Shown piece after piece: positions 9,007 to 17,618 of a DNA stretch of 64,000 bases. Source of the stretch: an uncultured Collinsella sp. (GTDB lineage: Bacteria > Actinomycetota > Coriobacteriia > Coriobacteriales > Coriobacteriaceae). How positions within the stretch are numbered: position 1 is the stretch's first letter; every line of letters starts with the position of its first letter. Made by a program: the position numbers and the translations under genes. Below the pieces are notes generated by a model. That model was not told the origin of the DNA and ran no database searches. It saw nothing but the letters and a program-made list of their open reading frames with translations. The stretch lies in assembly GCA_900762355.1 (NCBI GenBank), contig CAAFGE010000006.1:1-64000 (forward strand), written 5' to 3'.

Positions 9007-10518
9007 CTACGCGACGGTGATGGCGACTTGGGCGTAGCGGGTGCAGGGGCGCTCGGTGCGCGTCTGCACGCTGAGGGTGAGCACGAAGCGGTCACCGGGC
9101 TGCGCATCGGCGGGCACGGTGAACGTGGCGTCCGCCGCGCATTCCTGCCACAGCGACAGGTCTTGGGCACCTGCATAGCTCGTTGGTCCCATGGCGACAT
9201 CCCAATGCGCATCGAAGCCCTTGCCATCGGGGTCGACGATGGTCGCTGCAAGAGCAACGCGCTCACCGGCTGTGGCGCTGCGGTCGTCCATGACCTCGGC
9301 AACATACGCCGGATGCGAACAGGCCGCGGGCTCGTGGGCACACCACTGCGCGCGGGCGGCGAAGTCCTCCTGATAGGCGCGCAGATAGGGATTAGGATTG
9401 CCATCGACGGGCGTGCCTATGGCGGCAAAGCCGGCAGGCGCATCTGAGTCGGGATGCCCGTCCAAAAACATGCGGCCGAGTAACGTGTCAAAGCCGCGGT
9501 CGTCAGCCCCGCGCAGGCCAAACGGCAGTAGCGGAATATAGGTCATCGAGTCGCCCTCGGCCATAAAATCGCCGCGCTCAAACTGCATCGCGGGCATGCC
9601 TTCTAAGCCCCAATCCAGACGGGCATGCTTGCCAAACTGAAAGCGCTCGGGCTCGTTTTCGTACACCTTGCCATCGCCATAGAGCATATAGCGCGCCATA
9701 AGGGGGCCGTTGCCCTGCGTGAGATTTTGCTCGGGCCAGGGAGCCTGGAACAACGGCAACGAATCGGGCTGAGCCATCTTGGCATCGACATAGCCGCCAT
9801 ACATATAGGGCACGCACCAAAAGATGAGATCGGGGAAGAGCTCACGCCCATGGTCGAGCCAAGAATTGTCCTGCCCCACGCCATCGGCGACGCCCATCAC
9901 ACGCACCTTCTGATAGATGCGCTGCTGCACGGAAGGCCATTCGGGTGTGGCGCGATAGCGCTCGGCAATACTCATAAGCGCACGAACGATCGTATTCATA
10001 CCGCCCCAACTGAACAGCCAAAGCGTGCGCGGGTCATCATCCAAAATCGCCTGAGCAATCACGCGCGAGCCCTCAGTCTCCTCACGCAAATCGCCCTCAA
10101 AGGCAACGTTGCCCACAAAGGTACGCTCAATCATCTGAGCCGGCGAAGGAAACGGCGGCTCACCGGCAGCGGCAGCATTCGCCTGCAACTGCGGCCAAGC
10201 TTGGGCATACTCATTGCTCCAGAGACTCTCAATCCAATGCTCAGGAAACGGTCGATACTCACGAAGCTCCCCAGCCGTGGGATCAGGTTCATGGGGCACA
10301 ACATTCCACTCATAAGAGCGACGCCCTTTAGTCCGCCAATGCGGATTCACCTCGCCGAGCGTATGGACGCCATCCCCAAGAAAGTGATACTGCGAAGCCG
10401 TATACACCACAGCCTGCACATCAAGCAAGTTAAGATACAGGGCCAAATGAACGAGCGAGTTCATATCATCGACTTCCATATCAGTAGTAACAATCACCCG
10501 AGTTAAATCGCGAGTCAT
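9007..10518 (-). CDS. DUF1593 nucleoside-hydrolase-like protein
   Basis: 503 residues. The N terminus (RVIVTTDMEVDDMNSLVH) carries the Asp-rich calcium-site signature of the nucleoside hydrolase fold, as in DUF1593 proteins such as Saccharophagus Sde182. A C-terminal beta-sandwich of about 90 residues follows (ERVALAATIVDPDGKGF...). There is no signal peptide, so it is probably cytoplasmic. GGAGCT precedes the ATG. The family is linked to plant-polysaccharide use, but its substrate is not established. The neighbouring esterase and PTS genes fit a carbohydrate role. Confidence 0.85.
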   Translation of the reverse strand: MTRDLTRVIVTTDMEVDDMNSLVHLALYLNLLDVQAVVYTASQYHFLGDGVHTLGEVNPHWRTKGRRSYEWNVVPHEPDPTAGELREYRPFPEHWIESLWSNEYAQAWPQLQANAAAAGEPPFPSPAQMIERTFVGNVAFEGDLREETEGSRVIAQAILDDDPRTLWLFSWGGMNTIVRALMSIAERYRATPEWPSVQQRIYQKVRVMGVADGVGQDNSWLDHGRELFPDLIFWCVPYMYGGYVDAKMAQPDSLPLFQAPWPEQNLTQGNGPLMARYMLYGDGKVYENEPERFQFGKHARLDWGLEGMPAMQFERGDFMAEGDSMTYIPLLPFGLRGADDRGFDTLLGRMFLDGHPDSDAPAGFAAIGTPVDGNPNPYLRAYQEDFAARAQWCAHEPAACSHPAYVAEVMDDRSATAGERVALAATIVDPDGKGFDAHWDVAMGPTSYAGAQDLSLWQECAADATFTVPADAQPGDRFVLTLSVQTRTERPCTRYAQVAITVA

Positions 10519-10657
10519 AAGAAAGCTCCAACCAAAATCATTTCAGCCAGTCACGCGCAAGGCAAGACGGGACCCACGCCCCCATCGCCCCCATCGCCGC
10601 CAACCCGGCGGCCTGCTAGAAGCGCTCGTCCAGGGCCGACAGCAACGTCAACGCAGC

Positions 10658-10778
10658 GGGGCCGAGGGCTTACCTCTGAAAATATTCCGCAGGGGGCGGC
10701 CCGGTTGCACAGCGCGAAGCGCGTGGTGCAACCGGGCCGCATGCCCGAGGACATTTTCAGAGGTAAGCCCTCGGCCCC
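10658..10778. repeat. Nested 121-bp palindrome with CGCGAAGCGCG core
   Basis: The outer arms are 26 bases and perfect (GGGGCCGAGGGCTTACC... at 10658-10683, complement at 10753-10778). The inner arms are 15 bases and perfect (GCGGCCCGGTTGCAC at 10696-10710, complement at 10726-10740). The tip is GCGCGAAGCGC. Unpaired internal loops of 12 bases on each side separate the two stems. It lies 13 bases past the end of the esterase gene and could terminate it. The same tip sequence recurs in the palindrome at 55953. Confidence 0.9.
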
Positions 10779-10791
10779 GCGATGGGACGGA

Positions 10792-12129
10792 TTACCTATC
10801 GACCCTGGCCGACCACTCCCAGCAGCCCACCGGCTCGCCGTCGATGAGTACGTTGCCCCCGTCGAAGTCTTGATAACACAGGTCGTTGAATTGGTGGATC
10901 CACACACCATGGTTGAACGTCTTTTTGGCCGAGCCGTCGGCCTCGCGGTAGCGCCCGGTCAGATCCTCGACATGGCTAAAGTATGTGAGGTGCACGTTGG
11001 CGCCGACAGCGCGCAGGCGAGCCGTGAGCGGCAGCACGGTCTCCTGCGGGATCACGAGCTCATCGCCCTTGGAATGCGTAAACCACAGCGGCGTCTTGGC
11101 AAGGGCGGTGACGTCCTCGTCCGTGGCGTTGTACCACGGCGCGCAGCAGGGAAGGCCCGCGGCGAAGAACTCGGGGTAGTCGGCGCACAGGCGCAGCGTC
11201 ATAAAGCCGCCGTTGGAAAGGCCAGCGACCACGATGCGGTCGGTGTCGATGCGGTCGGCATGCTCGGCGACAAACTCGTCGATGAGCGCCTTAATGACGG
11301 GGGAGTAGATGCTCTGGTTGGAGTGGCCGAGCTGCTCAGTGCCGTTGTCCATCCAAAACGTGGGCGACTGCGGCACGAGAACCCAGGCAAAGCCGCCAAA
11401 GTAGCGTTGGATCTGCGCCTGGCTGATGGCCGTCACGCGGTTGCCGATATAAGCGCGCGTGGCGCCCTCGCCTTGCGTAGCGCCCTTGCCCTCGCCAGCG
11501 CCGTGCAGGTACACCACGAGCGGGGCCTTCTGGGGCACGACTGTCGTTTCGGGCGCGAAGGGGTTGAAGCAGGCGGAGTCCTCGGCCTTAAAGCTGGGCT
11601 CAAAGAAGCCGTACTCGAGCGCGATGCCGTTGACGGCGGTCTTTTGCGTGGCATTGCTCCAGCCCTTGAGCGCGGGACAGATGTCGCCGCGGCAGGTGTC
11701 AAAGACCAGGCCGTAGGTTGGATCGTCACCGTCATTGCCGGGAAGGGCCGCGAGCTGCGTGATGCGCAGCTGGTCGTCGAGCAAGCGCGAGCCCATCACG
11801 CTGCCCTCGATCTTCTTGGTCAGGCGCTGCTCGGCGATCTCGAGCGCCACATGGGTGCCAAAGGCGAGCTTGCGTCCGCACTCATCGCACGGATAGGCGG
11901 CGAGGACGTCGACATAGCCTACGGAAGGTGCGGCGTGGTCGGCGCCGCGCTCTTTGCGCATCAGGATCTCGCCCGTGCGTTCATGGCGCTCTACATATAT
12001 ATGGAAGGTGCGCGCATCGATATCGTTGGCGCGAACGGTGCACGGCAGGTCGAGCACGACTTTGCTGATCCAGGGGCCAAAGTCTCCCAGCGTGGTGACG
12101 GTTGCGTAGGTGCACGATTTGAGTTCCAT
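10792..12129 (-). CDS. Alpha/beta-hydrolase esterase
   Basis: 445 residues. An N-terminal beta-rich region of about 190 residues precedes an alpha/beta-hydrolase domain. VVYLHGAGEG is the oxyanion-side motif, GLSNGG holds the nucleophile serine, SKGDELV the likely acid and FNHGVWIH the histidine. The layout resembles prolyl-oligopeptidase-type or PHB-depolymerase-type esterases acting on acylated plant sugars. No signal peptide is seen. GAGGAGG lies before the ATG. It is divergent from the PTS gene across a 490-base control region, so the two are likely co-regulated. Confidence 0.85.
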   Translation of the reverse strand: MELKSCTYATVTTLGDFGPWISKVVLDLPCTVRANDIDARTFHIYVERHERTGEILMRKERGADHAAPSVGYVDVLAAYPCDECGRKLAFGTHVALEIAEQRLTKKIEGSVMGSRLLDDQLRITQLAALPGNDGDDPTYGLVFDTCRGDICPALKGWSNATQKTAVNGIALEYGFFEPSFKAEDSACFNPFAPETTVVPQKAPLVVYLHGAGEGKGATQGEGATRAYIGNRVTAISQAQIQRYFGGFAWVLVPQSPTFWMDNGTEQLGHSNQSIYSPVIKALIDEFVAEHADRIDTDRIVVAGLSNGGFMTLRLCADYPEFFAAGLPCCAPWYNATDEDVTALAKTPLWFTHSKGDELVIPQETVLPLTARLRAVGANVHLTYFSHVEDLTGRYREADGSAKKTFNHGVWIHQFNDLCYQDFDGGNVLIDGEPVGCWEWSARVDR

Positions 12130-12619
12130 GAGCTGCCTCCTCTGCGCCGCGAGTGGTAAACATCAGCGGCAATACAACTTAAACATGTTTAGTTTAATGC
12201 AGAGCTACAGAACAGGCAGATGAACTCGGTAAACGGTCAAAATGAACACTCAACAAATTACTAAACATTCGTTTATCACCATTTAGTAGGGCTTTTGTTG
12301 ATGGGTCAACAAAGAATAGAGGTGTTTACCAAATTAAAAGACCACGTAAATAGGCATTTAGCAGCAGAGCGTCAAATAGACAATCCCTTACCGTTCAAGT
12401 ACGTTCACCCCCGATTTCCTACCGTTCACCGGACTACAGACGGCAAAATTGCCACAAATTAGACGTTCCGTGTAAACTAAAGCCCGTAAACGTTCAGTAA
12501 ACACATTGTTTACGACAGCGTATCCAAGGGTTCGGTGGCCGTAAGGGGTTATAGTCGCCGAGCCAAAGGCGTGCCTACGCCCAAACGAGTAGGCACACGA
12601 TGATATGGGGAGGGGTCCC
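12130..12619. promoter_or_regulatory. Divergent control region with TAAACATGTTTA and GTAAAC/GTTTAC operators
   Basis: This 490-base AT-richer gap lies between divergent esterase and PTS genes. It holds the perfect palindrome TAAACATGTTTA (12180-12191), the inverted pair GTAAAC-acatt-GTTTAC (12497-12513), further GTAAAC sites near 12472 and 12486, GTTTACC near 12324, and the small hairpin TTGTTGA-tggg-TCAACAA (12295-12312). Clustered GTAAAC half-sites suggest a LacI- or GntR-like regulator binding near both promoters. No candidate regulator gene is adjacent. No open frame in the gap looks real. Confidence 0.65.
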
Positions 12620-14047
12620 ATGGCAGTAGATAACAAGCAGATTGCCACCGATGTCCTCGAGCTCGTGGGCGGTGCGGAGAATGTTTCCGTCGCCACCAAC
12701 TGCATGACGCGTCTGCGTCTGACGCTCAAGGACAACAACAAGGCCGACGTGGAGAAGATCAAGAAGGTCAAGGGTGTTCTGGGTTGCCAGTTCGCCGGCA
12801 GCCAGCTCCAGGTCATCATCGGCCAGAACGTGCCCAAGGTGCTCGCCGAGTTCGTCGCCATGTCCGGCGTCAAGCAGGGTGCCGCGGTCGACGAGAACCT
12901 CGATGCTCCCAAGGAGAAGTTCGAGCTCAAGAACCTGCCGAACATCATCCTCGACTATCTGTCGGGCTCCATGACCCAGCTGATCCCGCTGCTCATGGCC
13001 GGCGGTCTGTTCCGCACCATCGCTGCGGTCCTCGGTCCCACCATGCTCGGCGTTCTCTCTGACACCGATCCGACCTACACGTTCCTCTACACCACCCTGT
13101 ACGAGGCCACGTTCACCTTTATCCCCATCTACCTGGGCTATGCCGCCGCTAAGAAGCTCGGCGCCTCCCCGGTTCTGGGCATGCTCCTCGGCGGCGCCCT
13201 CATGGCCCCGTCCGTCGTGAGTGTCGCGACCCAGGATGGCGGCGGAATCATCTCCGTCTACGGCATTCAGATCGCCGCTGCCAACTATCAGCAGTCCGTC
13301 CTGCCGATTATCCTTTCGGTGCCTGTCCTCTACTTCGTCGAGAAGTTCTTTAAGAAGGTCATGCCCGACGTGCTCTCCACGGTCTTCACGCCGTTCTGCA
13401 CCATGATCGTTACCATCCCCATCGCCTTCATCGTCCTCGCCCCGCTCGGCAACGAGATCGGCAGCCTCATCGCTAACGCCCTCTTCGGTCTCGCTGACAT
13501 GGGTGGCATCGGTATCCTGCTCGTCATGGCCGTCCTCGGCGCCTTCTGGCAGCTCTTCGTGGTCTGCGGTATGCACATGCCCGTCATCCTGCTCGCTCAG
13601 GTTCAGATCATCGCTGCCGGCTACGATCCCTTCGTCTTCGTTTCCACCAACTGCGCTATGGCCGCTGTCTGGGGCTGCGCCTTCGGTGCCTTCCTCAAGA
13701 TGAAGAACCCCGACGAGAAGGGTCTTGCCCTGGGCTACGTCATCTCCGCCATCGCCGGCGGCGTCACCGAGCCCGCACTCTTCGGTATCCTCATGCGCTT
13801 CCGTCGCACCATGTTCGGTATGTTCATCGGCGGTGCCATCGGCGCTGTGTTCTCCGGCCTCATGGGCGTTACCTATTACCTCGCTGGCGGTGCCTCCAAC
13901 TTCCTGGTCTTCACCAACTACCTGCAGGGTGGCCAGATGAACACCGTCTGGGCTATCGTCGGTATGGCAATCTCCTTTGTCATCGCCGCTGCCGTCGTCT
14001 TCGTCGCCGGCTTCTCCAAGGAGGAGCTCGCCGAGATGGAGGCCTAA
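12620..14047 (+). CDS. PTS transporter EIIBC, glucose/beta-glucoside superfamily
   Basis: 475 residues from ATG 12620, placed by GGGGAGGGG seven bases upstream. The EIIB domain (1-85) has Cys28 in ATNCMTRLRL, the phosphocysteine motif. A short linker leads to the EIIC domain (about 110-465) with roughly ten membrane helices and the TEPALFG signature of the substrate loop. It imports and phosphorylates a sugar, taking phosphate from an EIIA. No EIIA domain is fused here; a free EIIA is encoded at 31954 next to a GH1 6-phospho-beta-glucosidase. Sugar identity is uncertain (beta-glucoside-like, sucrose or amino sugar). Confidence 0.93.
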   Translation: MAVDNKQIATDVLELVGGAENVSVATNCMTRLRLTLKDNNKADVEKIKKVKGVLGCQFAGSQLQVIIGQNVPKVLAEFVAMSGVKQGAAVDENLDAPKEKFELKNLPNIILDYLSGSMTQLIPLLMAGGLFRTIAAVLGPTMLGVLSDTDPTYTFLYTTLYEATFTFIPIYLGYAAAKKLGASPVLGMLLGGALMAPSVVSVATQDGGGIISVYGIQIAAANYQQSVLPIILSVPVLYFVEKFFKKVMPDVLSTVFTPFCTMIVTIPIAFIVLAPLGNEIGSLIANALFGLADMGGIGILLVMAVLGAFWQLFVVCGMHMPVILLAQVQIIAAGYDPFVFVSTNCAMAAVWGCAFGAFLKMKNPDEKGLALGYVISAIAGGVTEPALFGILMRFRRTMFGMFIGGAIGAVFSGLMGVTYYLAGGASNFLVFTNYLQGGQMNTVWAIVGMAISFVIAAAVVFVAGFSKEELAEMEA

Positions 14048-14088
14048 GGCCAAGCCATTCGGTCGCATACGACCTTACCTACACGACA

Positions 14089-14125
14089 GGGCCCCGTCAG
14101 GCGCAAGCCCGGCGGGGCCCTTCTT
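14089..14125 (+). terminator. Intrinsic terminator after PTS gene
   Basis: GGGCCCCG and CGGGGCCC pair around a 16-base loop and are followed by TTCTT. It lies 41 bases past the stop codon. Confidence 0.85.
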
Positions 14126-14258
14126 GCAAGGTAGACTGGAGTGGGCAAGTGGTGTCCGCCCGCAGGGGTTTGTTAAACGGCGGGGGCTTTCACATCAGGG
14201 GTTACCGCGAAAGCTTCTGCCGGTTCGCAATTCCTTTATCGAGCGAAAGGACATGCAG

Positions 14259-15572
14259 ATGAGTTTGGGAAAACTGACCGTCAACGGTCGTCAGGACGGT
14301 TTTTTGTGCGAGGGCAAGCCGTTCTTTTGGTTTGCCGATACGTGCTGGAGTGCGTTTACCAGCATCCCCGAGGCCGACTGGGACTACTATCTGACCCGCC
14401 GCGCCGAGCAGGGCATGAACGTGCTGCAGATTAACACGCTGCCGCAGTGGGATCGCTGCTGCCCCGATCTGGGCATTTGGCCCTATGCCAGCGAGGATGG
14501 CGTGCGCTTTGATTGGTCTCAACCCAACCAGGCGTATTGGGATCGCGCCGCCGCCATGTGCCGCGCTGCCGTCGAGCACGGCATTCGTCCGGCGCTCGTG
14601 CTCATGTGGTGCAACTACGTGCCCGGTACCTGGGGCGCTAAGATCGCCGAGCGTTGCGGTGCCGAGGTTATGCCGCGCGAGGAGGTCCGTGCCCACGTTG
14701 CCCGCGTCGTCGAGAACCTGGGCGAGTTCGATCCCGTCTATGTGGTGACGGGCGACACGGACTTTGCCGGTGACGAGGCGATTGCCTATTACGAGGATGC
14801 GCTCGACGAGGTTGCGAAGCGCGCGCCCGAGGCCCTGCGTACCATGCACATCAATCGCGGTAACCGCACGATTCCCGCGCAGTATTTGGACCGCCTGGAC
14901 TTCTATATGTTCCAGCCCGGCCACAACTACGAAGGCCAGCCCGAGGCCTGGCACCTGCCGCAGGACTTTATCGCCAGCTATCCCAAAAAGCCGATGGTCA
15001 ACTCCGAGCCCTGCTACGAGCAGATGGGTGCGTCGCGCAACGTGTACTGGCGTTTTACCGCGCAGGACTGTCGCGCGAGCGTGTGGTCTTCGATCCTTGC
15101 CGGCGCCAGCGCGGGCGTGACCTACGGCGCCCACGGCGTTTGGAACTGGCAGACATCGCGCAGCCAGGGTTCGGTGCTGGGCGAGGGCTTTGACATGCCG
15201 TTCCGCTGGCAGGAGTGTCTGCAGTTTGCGGGCGTGTGGGATTTTGCCGCCATCGAGCACGTGCTTGCCGGCCTGGGTGCCACGGCTAGCGACGACGCTC
15301 TCGCCGTTATCCCGGCACAGGAGCTGCTCGATGACGCGCGCGAGTCCATCCGTGTGGCGCGTATTGGCGAGCGTGTCGTCACCTATCTGCCGCGCACCAC
15401 GGCACTTACGTTTAAGCTCGATAGTGCGCGCGGCTGGTCGGCGACGGCCCTCGACATGGAGGCCAAGCGTATCGCCAAGCTGCCCGTTCGCGACAATGGC
15501 GACGGCACCGTGCGCGTGGCTCAGCATTCCTTTGAGCACGACGCCCTGGTGATCCTGACGCCCGAGCGCTAA
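14259..15572 (+). CDS. DUF4038 glycoside hydrolase (GH140 apiosidase-like)
   Basis: 437 residues from ATG 14259. GAAAGG lies eight bases upstream of it; the ATG at 14253 is too close to that site. The N-terminal TIM-barrel domain begins DGFLCEGKPFFWFADTCW, typical of DUF4038. Acidic residues in VVTGDTDF and VNSEPCYEQM sit where the catalytic pair of GH140 lies. The C-terminal 90 residues form a small beta domain like the putative collagen-binding domain found in this family. There is no signal peptide, so it would act on imported oligosaccharides. The neighbouring esterase and DUF1593 gene support plant-glycan use; apiose specificity is not shown. Confidence 0.82.
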   Translation: MSLGKLTVNGRQDGFLCEGKPFFWFADTCWSAFTSIPEADWDYYLTRRAEQGMNVLQINTLPQWDRCCPDLGIWPYASEDGVRFDWSQPNQAYWDRAAAMCRAAVEHGIRPALVLMWCNYVPGTWGAKIAERCGAEVMPREEVRAHVARVVENLGEFDPVYVVTGDTDFAGDEAIAYYEDALDEVAKRAPEALRTMHINRGNRTIPAQYLDRLDFYMFQPGHNYEGQPEAWHLPQDFIASYPKKPMVNSEPCYEQMGASRNVYWRFTAQDCRASVWSSILAGASAGVTYGAHGVWNWQTSRSQGSVLGEGFDMPFRWQECLQFAGVWDFAAIEHVLAGLGATASDDALAVIPAQELLDDARESIRVARIGERVVTYLPRTTALTFKLDSARGWSATALDMEAKRIAKLPVRDNGDGTVRVAQHSFEHDALVILTPER

Positions 15573-15656
15573 CGCCCGAGCTTCGATCCCGAGTTTCTCC
15601 CTCGGCCCGGATACCTCCCTCCCTTTCTCCGACACCAACAACCCAGTCCCCTTTAT

Positions 15657-15725
15657 AAGTTGCGGTGGAATAGTTCCTAAATGACAGCCCGGGCCGGCCA
15701 AACAGGAACTATTTCACCGCAACTT
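15657..15725. repeat. TTGCGGTGAAATA palindrome (family 1, copy 2)
   Basis: The 22-base arms AAGTTGCGGTGGAATAG... at 15657-15678 and their near-perfect complement at 15704-15725 flank a 25-base loop. One G-A difference becomes a G-T wobble. The next copy starts only 28 bases later. The 358-base gap 15573-15930 otherwise holds nothing recognisable. Confidence 0.9.
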
Positions 15726-15753
15726 GAGTTGGCGTATCTGGGGCAAGACTTTG

Positions 15754-15820
15754 AGTTGCGGTGAAATACGGTTTGATTTCGGCCTTATCGGCAGTAAACA
15801 GTCCGTATTTCACCGCAACT
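15754..15820. repeat. TTGCGGTGAAATA palindrome (family 1, copy 3)
   Basis: The 18-base perfect arms AGTTGCGGTGAAATACGG and complement flank a 31-base loop. The first 15 bases of the arm match the other copies, but the inner part is CGG instead of GTTCCT. Confidence 0.9.
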
Positions 15821-15930
15821 GCTGTTGGGGCATTTGCGCCGGATGCGTAACAGTTCGGGCATTGCGTGGATACTAAGACCCGTTCTCCATTAAAATGGTT
15901 TTCCGGACATCTAAGCGGGTGGGGGTTACC

Positions 15931-17475
15931 ATGAGGGACCTGGGAGACACAACCGCATATTTGCGCCGGGGCATACGGGAGATTCTGTGCCTGGCGCTTT
16001 TCTTTTTCACGTTTTTGGCCGGTGAGTACTTCTTTGACGTACGCGTGGCCGAGTTTGTGCCGGCGAACGAGGTTGTTATCTACGAGAGCATCGTCGTCGG
16101 CGCGAGCGTGATTGGCTATTTTGTACGTCCTCTCCTGTACTATCGCCGTCCCCAGACAATCGATGCGACGAGCGATATGACGGGCGTGCTGCTGGTGTCG
16201 GCATTGCTGCTGCTGATCATGGCGGTGCAGTTTCAGGTCGTGATTGCCGGCGGTCTGGTGGCGTGCTGCGCCTTGGGCTACTGCGGATCGACCGCCCATG
16301 CCAATCTGGCGCGGCGTTTTGCGCAGACGCCTTGTCTGGCACGTGCCGTGGCGGTTTCTTATGCTGCGGGCATTTTGGTACAGGTACTCAACCATATGGT
16401 GATGCCTGCGGGCATTCCTCAACAGTTTGTCCTTATCGCCTGTGCGATTGCGCTGGTTGGGCTGCTTCACGGTACCCGCCGAGCTAAATTGCGCGATGAG
16501 TCTGCGCCCGAGTTCGAAGCCGAGATTGCCGAGCTATCGGTCGATGCGTCGGAGCATGGCGCCAAGTGGCGCGATAATCCCGAGGCAAAGGCGGCCTTCC
16601 AAGGTGCCGTAGTGCGCATGACGGTGGCGACCGCCTGCCTTACCGGCGTATTTGCAGCTCTCAACGCCGGTCTTACGACCTCGCATGCCGCCGGCGCTAT
16701 CGATCTGGGCGACTGGCCGCGCTTGCTGCTGGTTGTGAGTGCACTTGCCGCCGGCGCCCTGTATGACCTGCGCGGACGCTCGTATATGAATATCATCATG
16801 ACGTGTGCCGCCATGCTGTCCACGCTCTCGTTCTTCGTGCTTATCACCGACGGCAACGGCGGTAATGCGCTCGCCGCCACGATTATCTTTTACCTGGGTA
16901 CGGGCTTTTTCGTGGTGTTCTTCACCGCGAAGTTCGCCGCGATTTCGATGTATGCCCGCTGGTCGTATCTGTGGCCGTGCATGGGCCGCGTCATCAACAA
17001 CATTTTCTCAATGCTCGTGACGGCGCCGGCGGTGGCGATCATCTCGAGCCAAAACGTGCTGATGGCGGTGGGTGTCGTACTCGTGCTGTTCGTGGGCATT
17101 GCGATTTCGCTGCTGGGGCAGTTTGGACAAGGCGTTGAGGACGAAGCGGGTCACAGGGGGCTGGCGTTTGCCACCGACGATCTTGGCGTGAGCCGTGCGC
17201 CCGAGCAGACCGACACGGTGCCCCTGGAGACGCCGGAGCTTTCGTTTGACGATCGACTCGACGGCTTTGTAGCCGCTTTTGGGCTTACGAAGCGCGAGCG
17301 CGATGTACTGGAGGCGCTGGTCGTATCGGACGACAGCGTGCAGGACGTTGCGGCGGCGCTCTTCCTTTCGCGCTCCACGCTCTACCGCCACATCGCCTCG
17401 ATCAACAAAAAGACCGGTGCCGCATCGCGCGTGGCCCTCATCAATTTCTTCTGGTCCTGGACACCCCAAGACTAG
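15931..17475 (+). CDS. Membrane-integrated LuxR-type transcriptional regulator
   Basis: 514 residues from ATG 15931; GGGTGGGGG upstream supports it over the ATG at 15895. About ten to twelve hydrophobic helices fill residues 10-420. A C-terminal LuxR helix-turn-helix follows (LTKRERDVLEALVV, LSRSTLYRHIASINKKTG). This transporter-like body fused to a LuxR domain is characteristic of Coriobacteriia, which often carry many copies. It probably senses a ligand at the membrane and binds DNA directly. The target is unknown. A GGGGAC-loop hairpin starts just after its stop. Confidence 0.88.
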   Translation: MRDLGDTTAYLRRGIREILCLALFFFTFLAGEYFFDVRVAEFVPANEVVIYESIVVGASVIGYFVRPLLYYRRPQTIDATSDMTGVLLVSALLLLIMAVQFQVVIAGGLVACCALGYCGSTAHANLARRFAQTPCLARAVAVSYAAGILVQVLNHMVMPAGIPQQFVLIACAIALVGLLHGTRRAKLRDESAPEFEAEIAELSVDASEHGAKWRDNPEAKAAFQGAVVRMTVATACLTGVFAALNAGLTTSHAAGAIDLGDWPRLLLVVSALAAGALYDLRGRSYMNIIMTCAAMLSTLSFFVLITDGNGGNALAATIIFYLGTGFFVVFFTAKFAAISMYARWSYLWPCMGRVINNIFSMLVTAPAVAIISSQNVLMAVGVVLVLFVGIAISLLGQFGQGVEDEAGHRGLAFATDDLGVSRAPEQTDTVPLETPELSFDDRLDGFVAAFGLTKRERDVLEALVVSDDSVQDVAAALFLSRSTLYRHIASINKKTGAASRVALINFFWSWTPQD

Positions 17476-17477
17476 CT

Positions 17478-17514
17478 AACCACCACAAAGGGGACAGGCG
17501 CCTTTGTGGTGGTT
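17478..17514 (+). terminator. CACCACAAAG hairpin (GGGGAC-loop repeat), possible terminator
   Basis: The 14-base perfect arms AACCACCACAAAGG and CCTTTGTGGTGGTT flank GGACAGGCG and are followed by TTATCT. It begins three bases past the LuxR gene stop. Near-identical copies lie at 21203 and 24128, and an inverted variant at 56882. The T-rich right end makes it a plausible intrinsic terminator that is also a dispersed repeat. Confidence 0.8.
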
Positions 17515-17618
17515 TTATCTGCAAAAATATGAATATGAGACATTTGTCACCTGCCGTTTTGGCGCTCAAAGGCATATGAATGTGATGTTGAGCGGAGCAG
17601 AACCGAAGGGGTGGGCCT

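Noticed and set aside
12575..14068. 497-residue open frame opposite the PTS gene
   Set aside because: Strongly His/Asp/Glu-rich composition is typical of the reverse complement of a membrane protein. The EIIBC on the other strand is certain.
15657..15820. CRISPR-like repeats
   Set aside because: The repeated units are inverted within each copy and dispersed, not regularly spaced direct repeats, and there are no cas genes.
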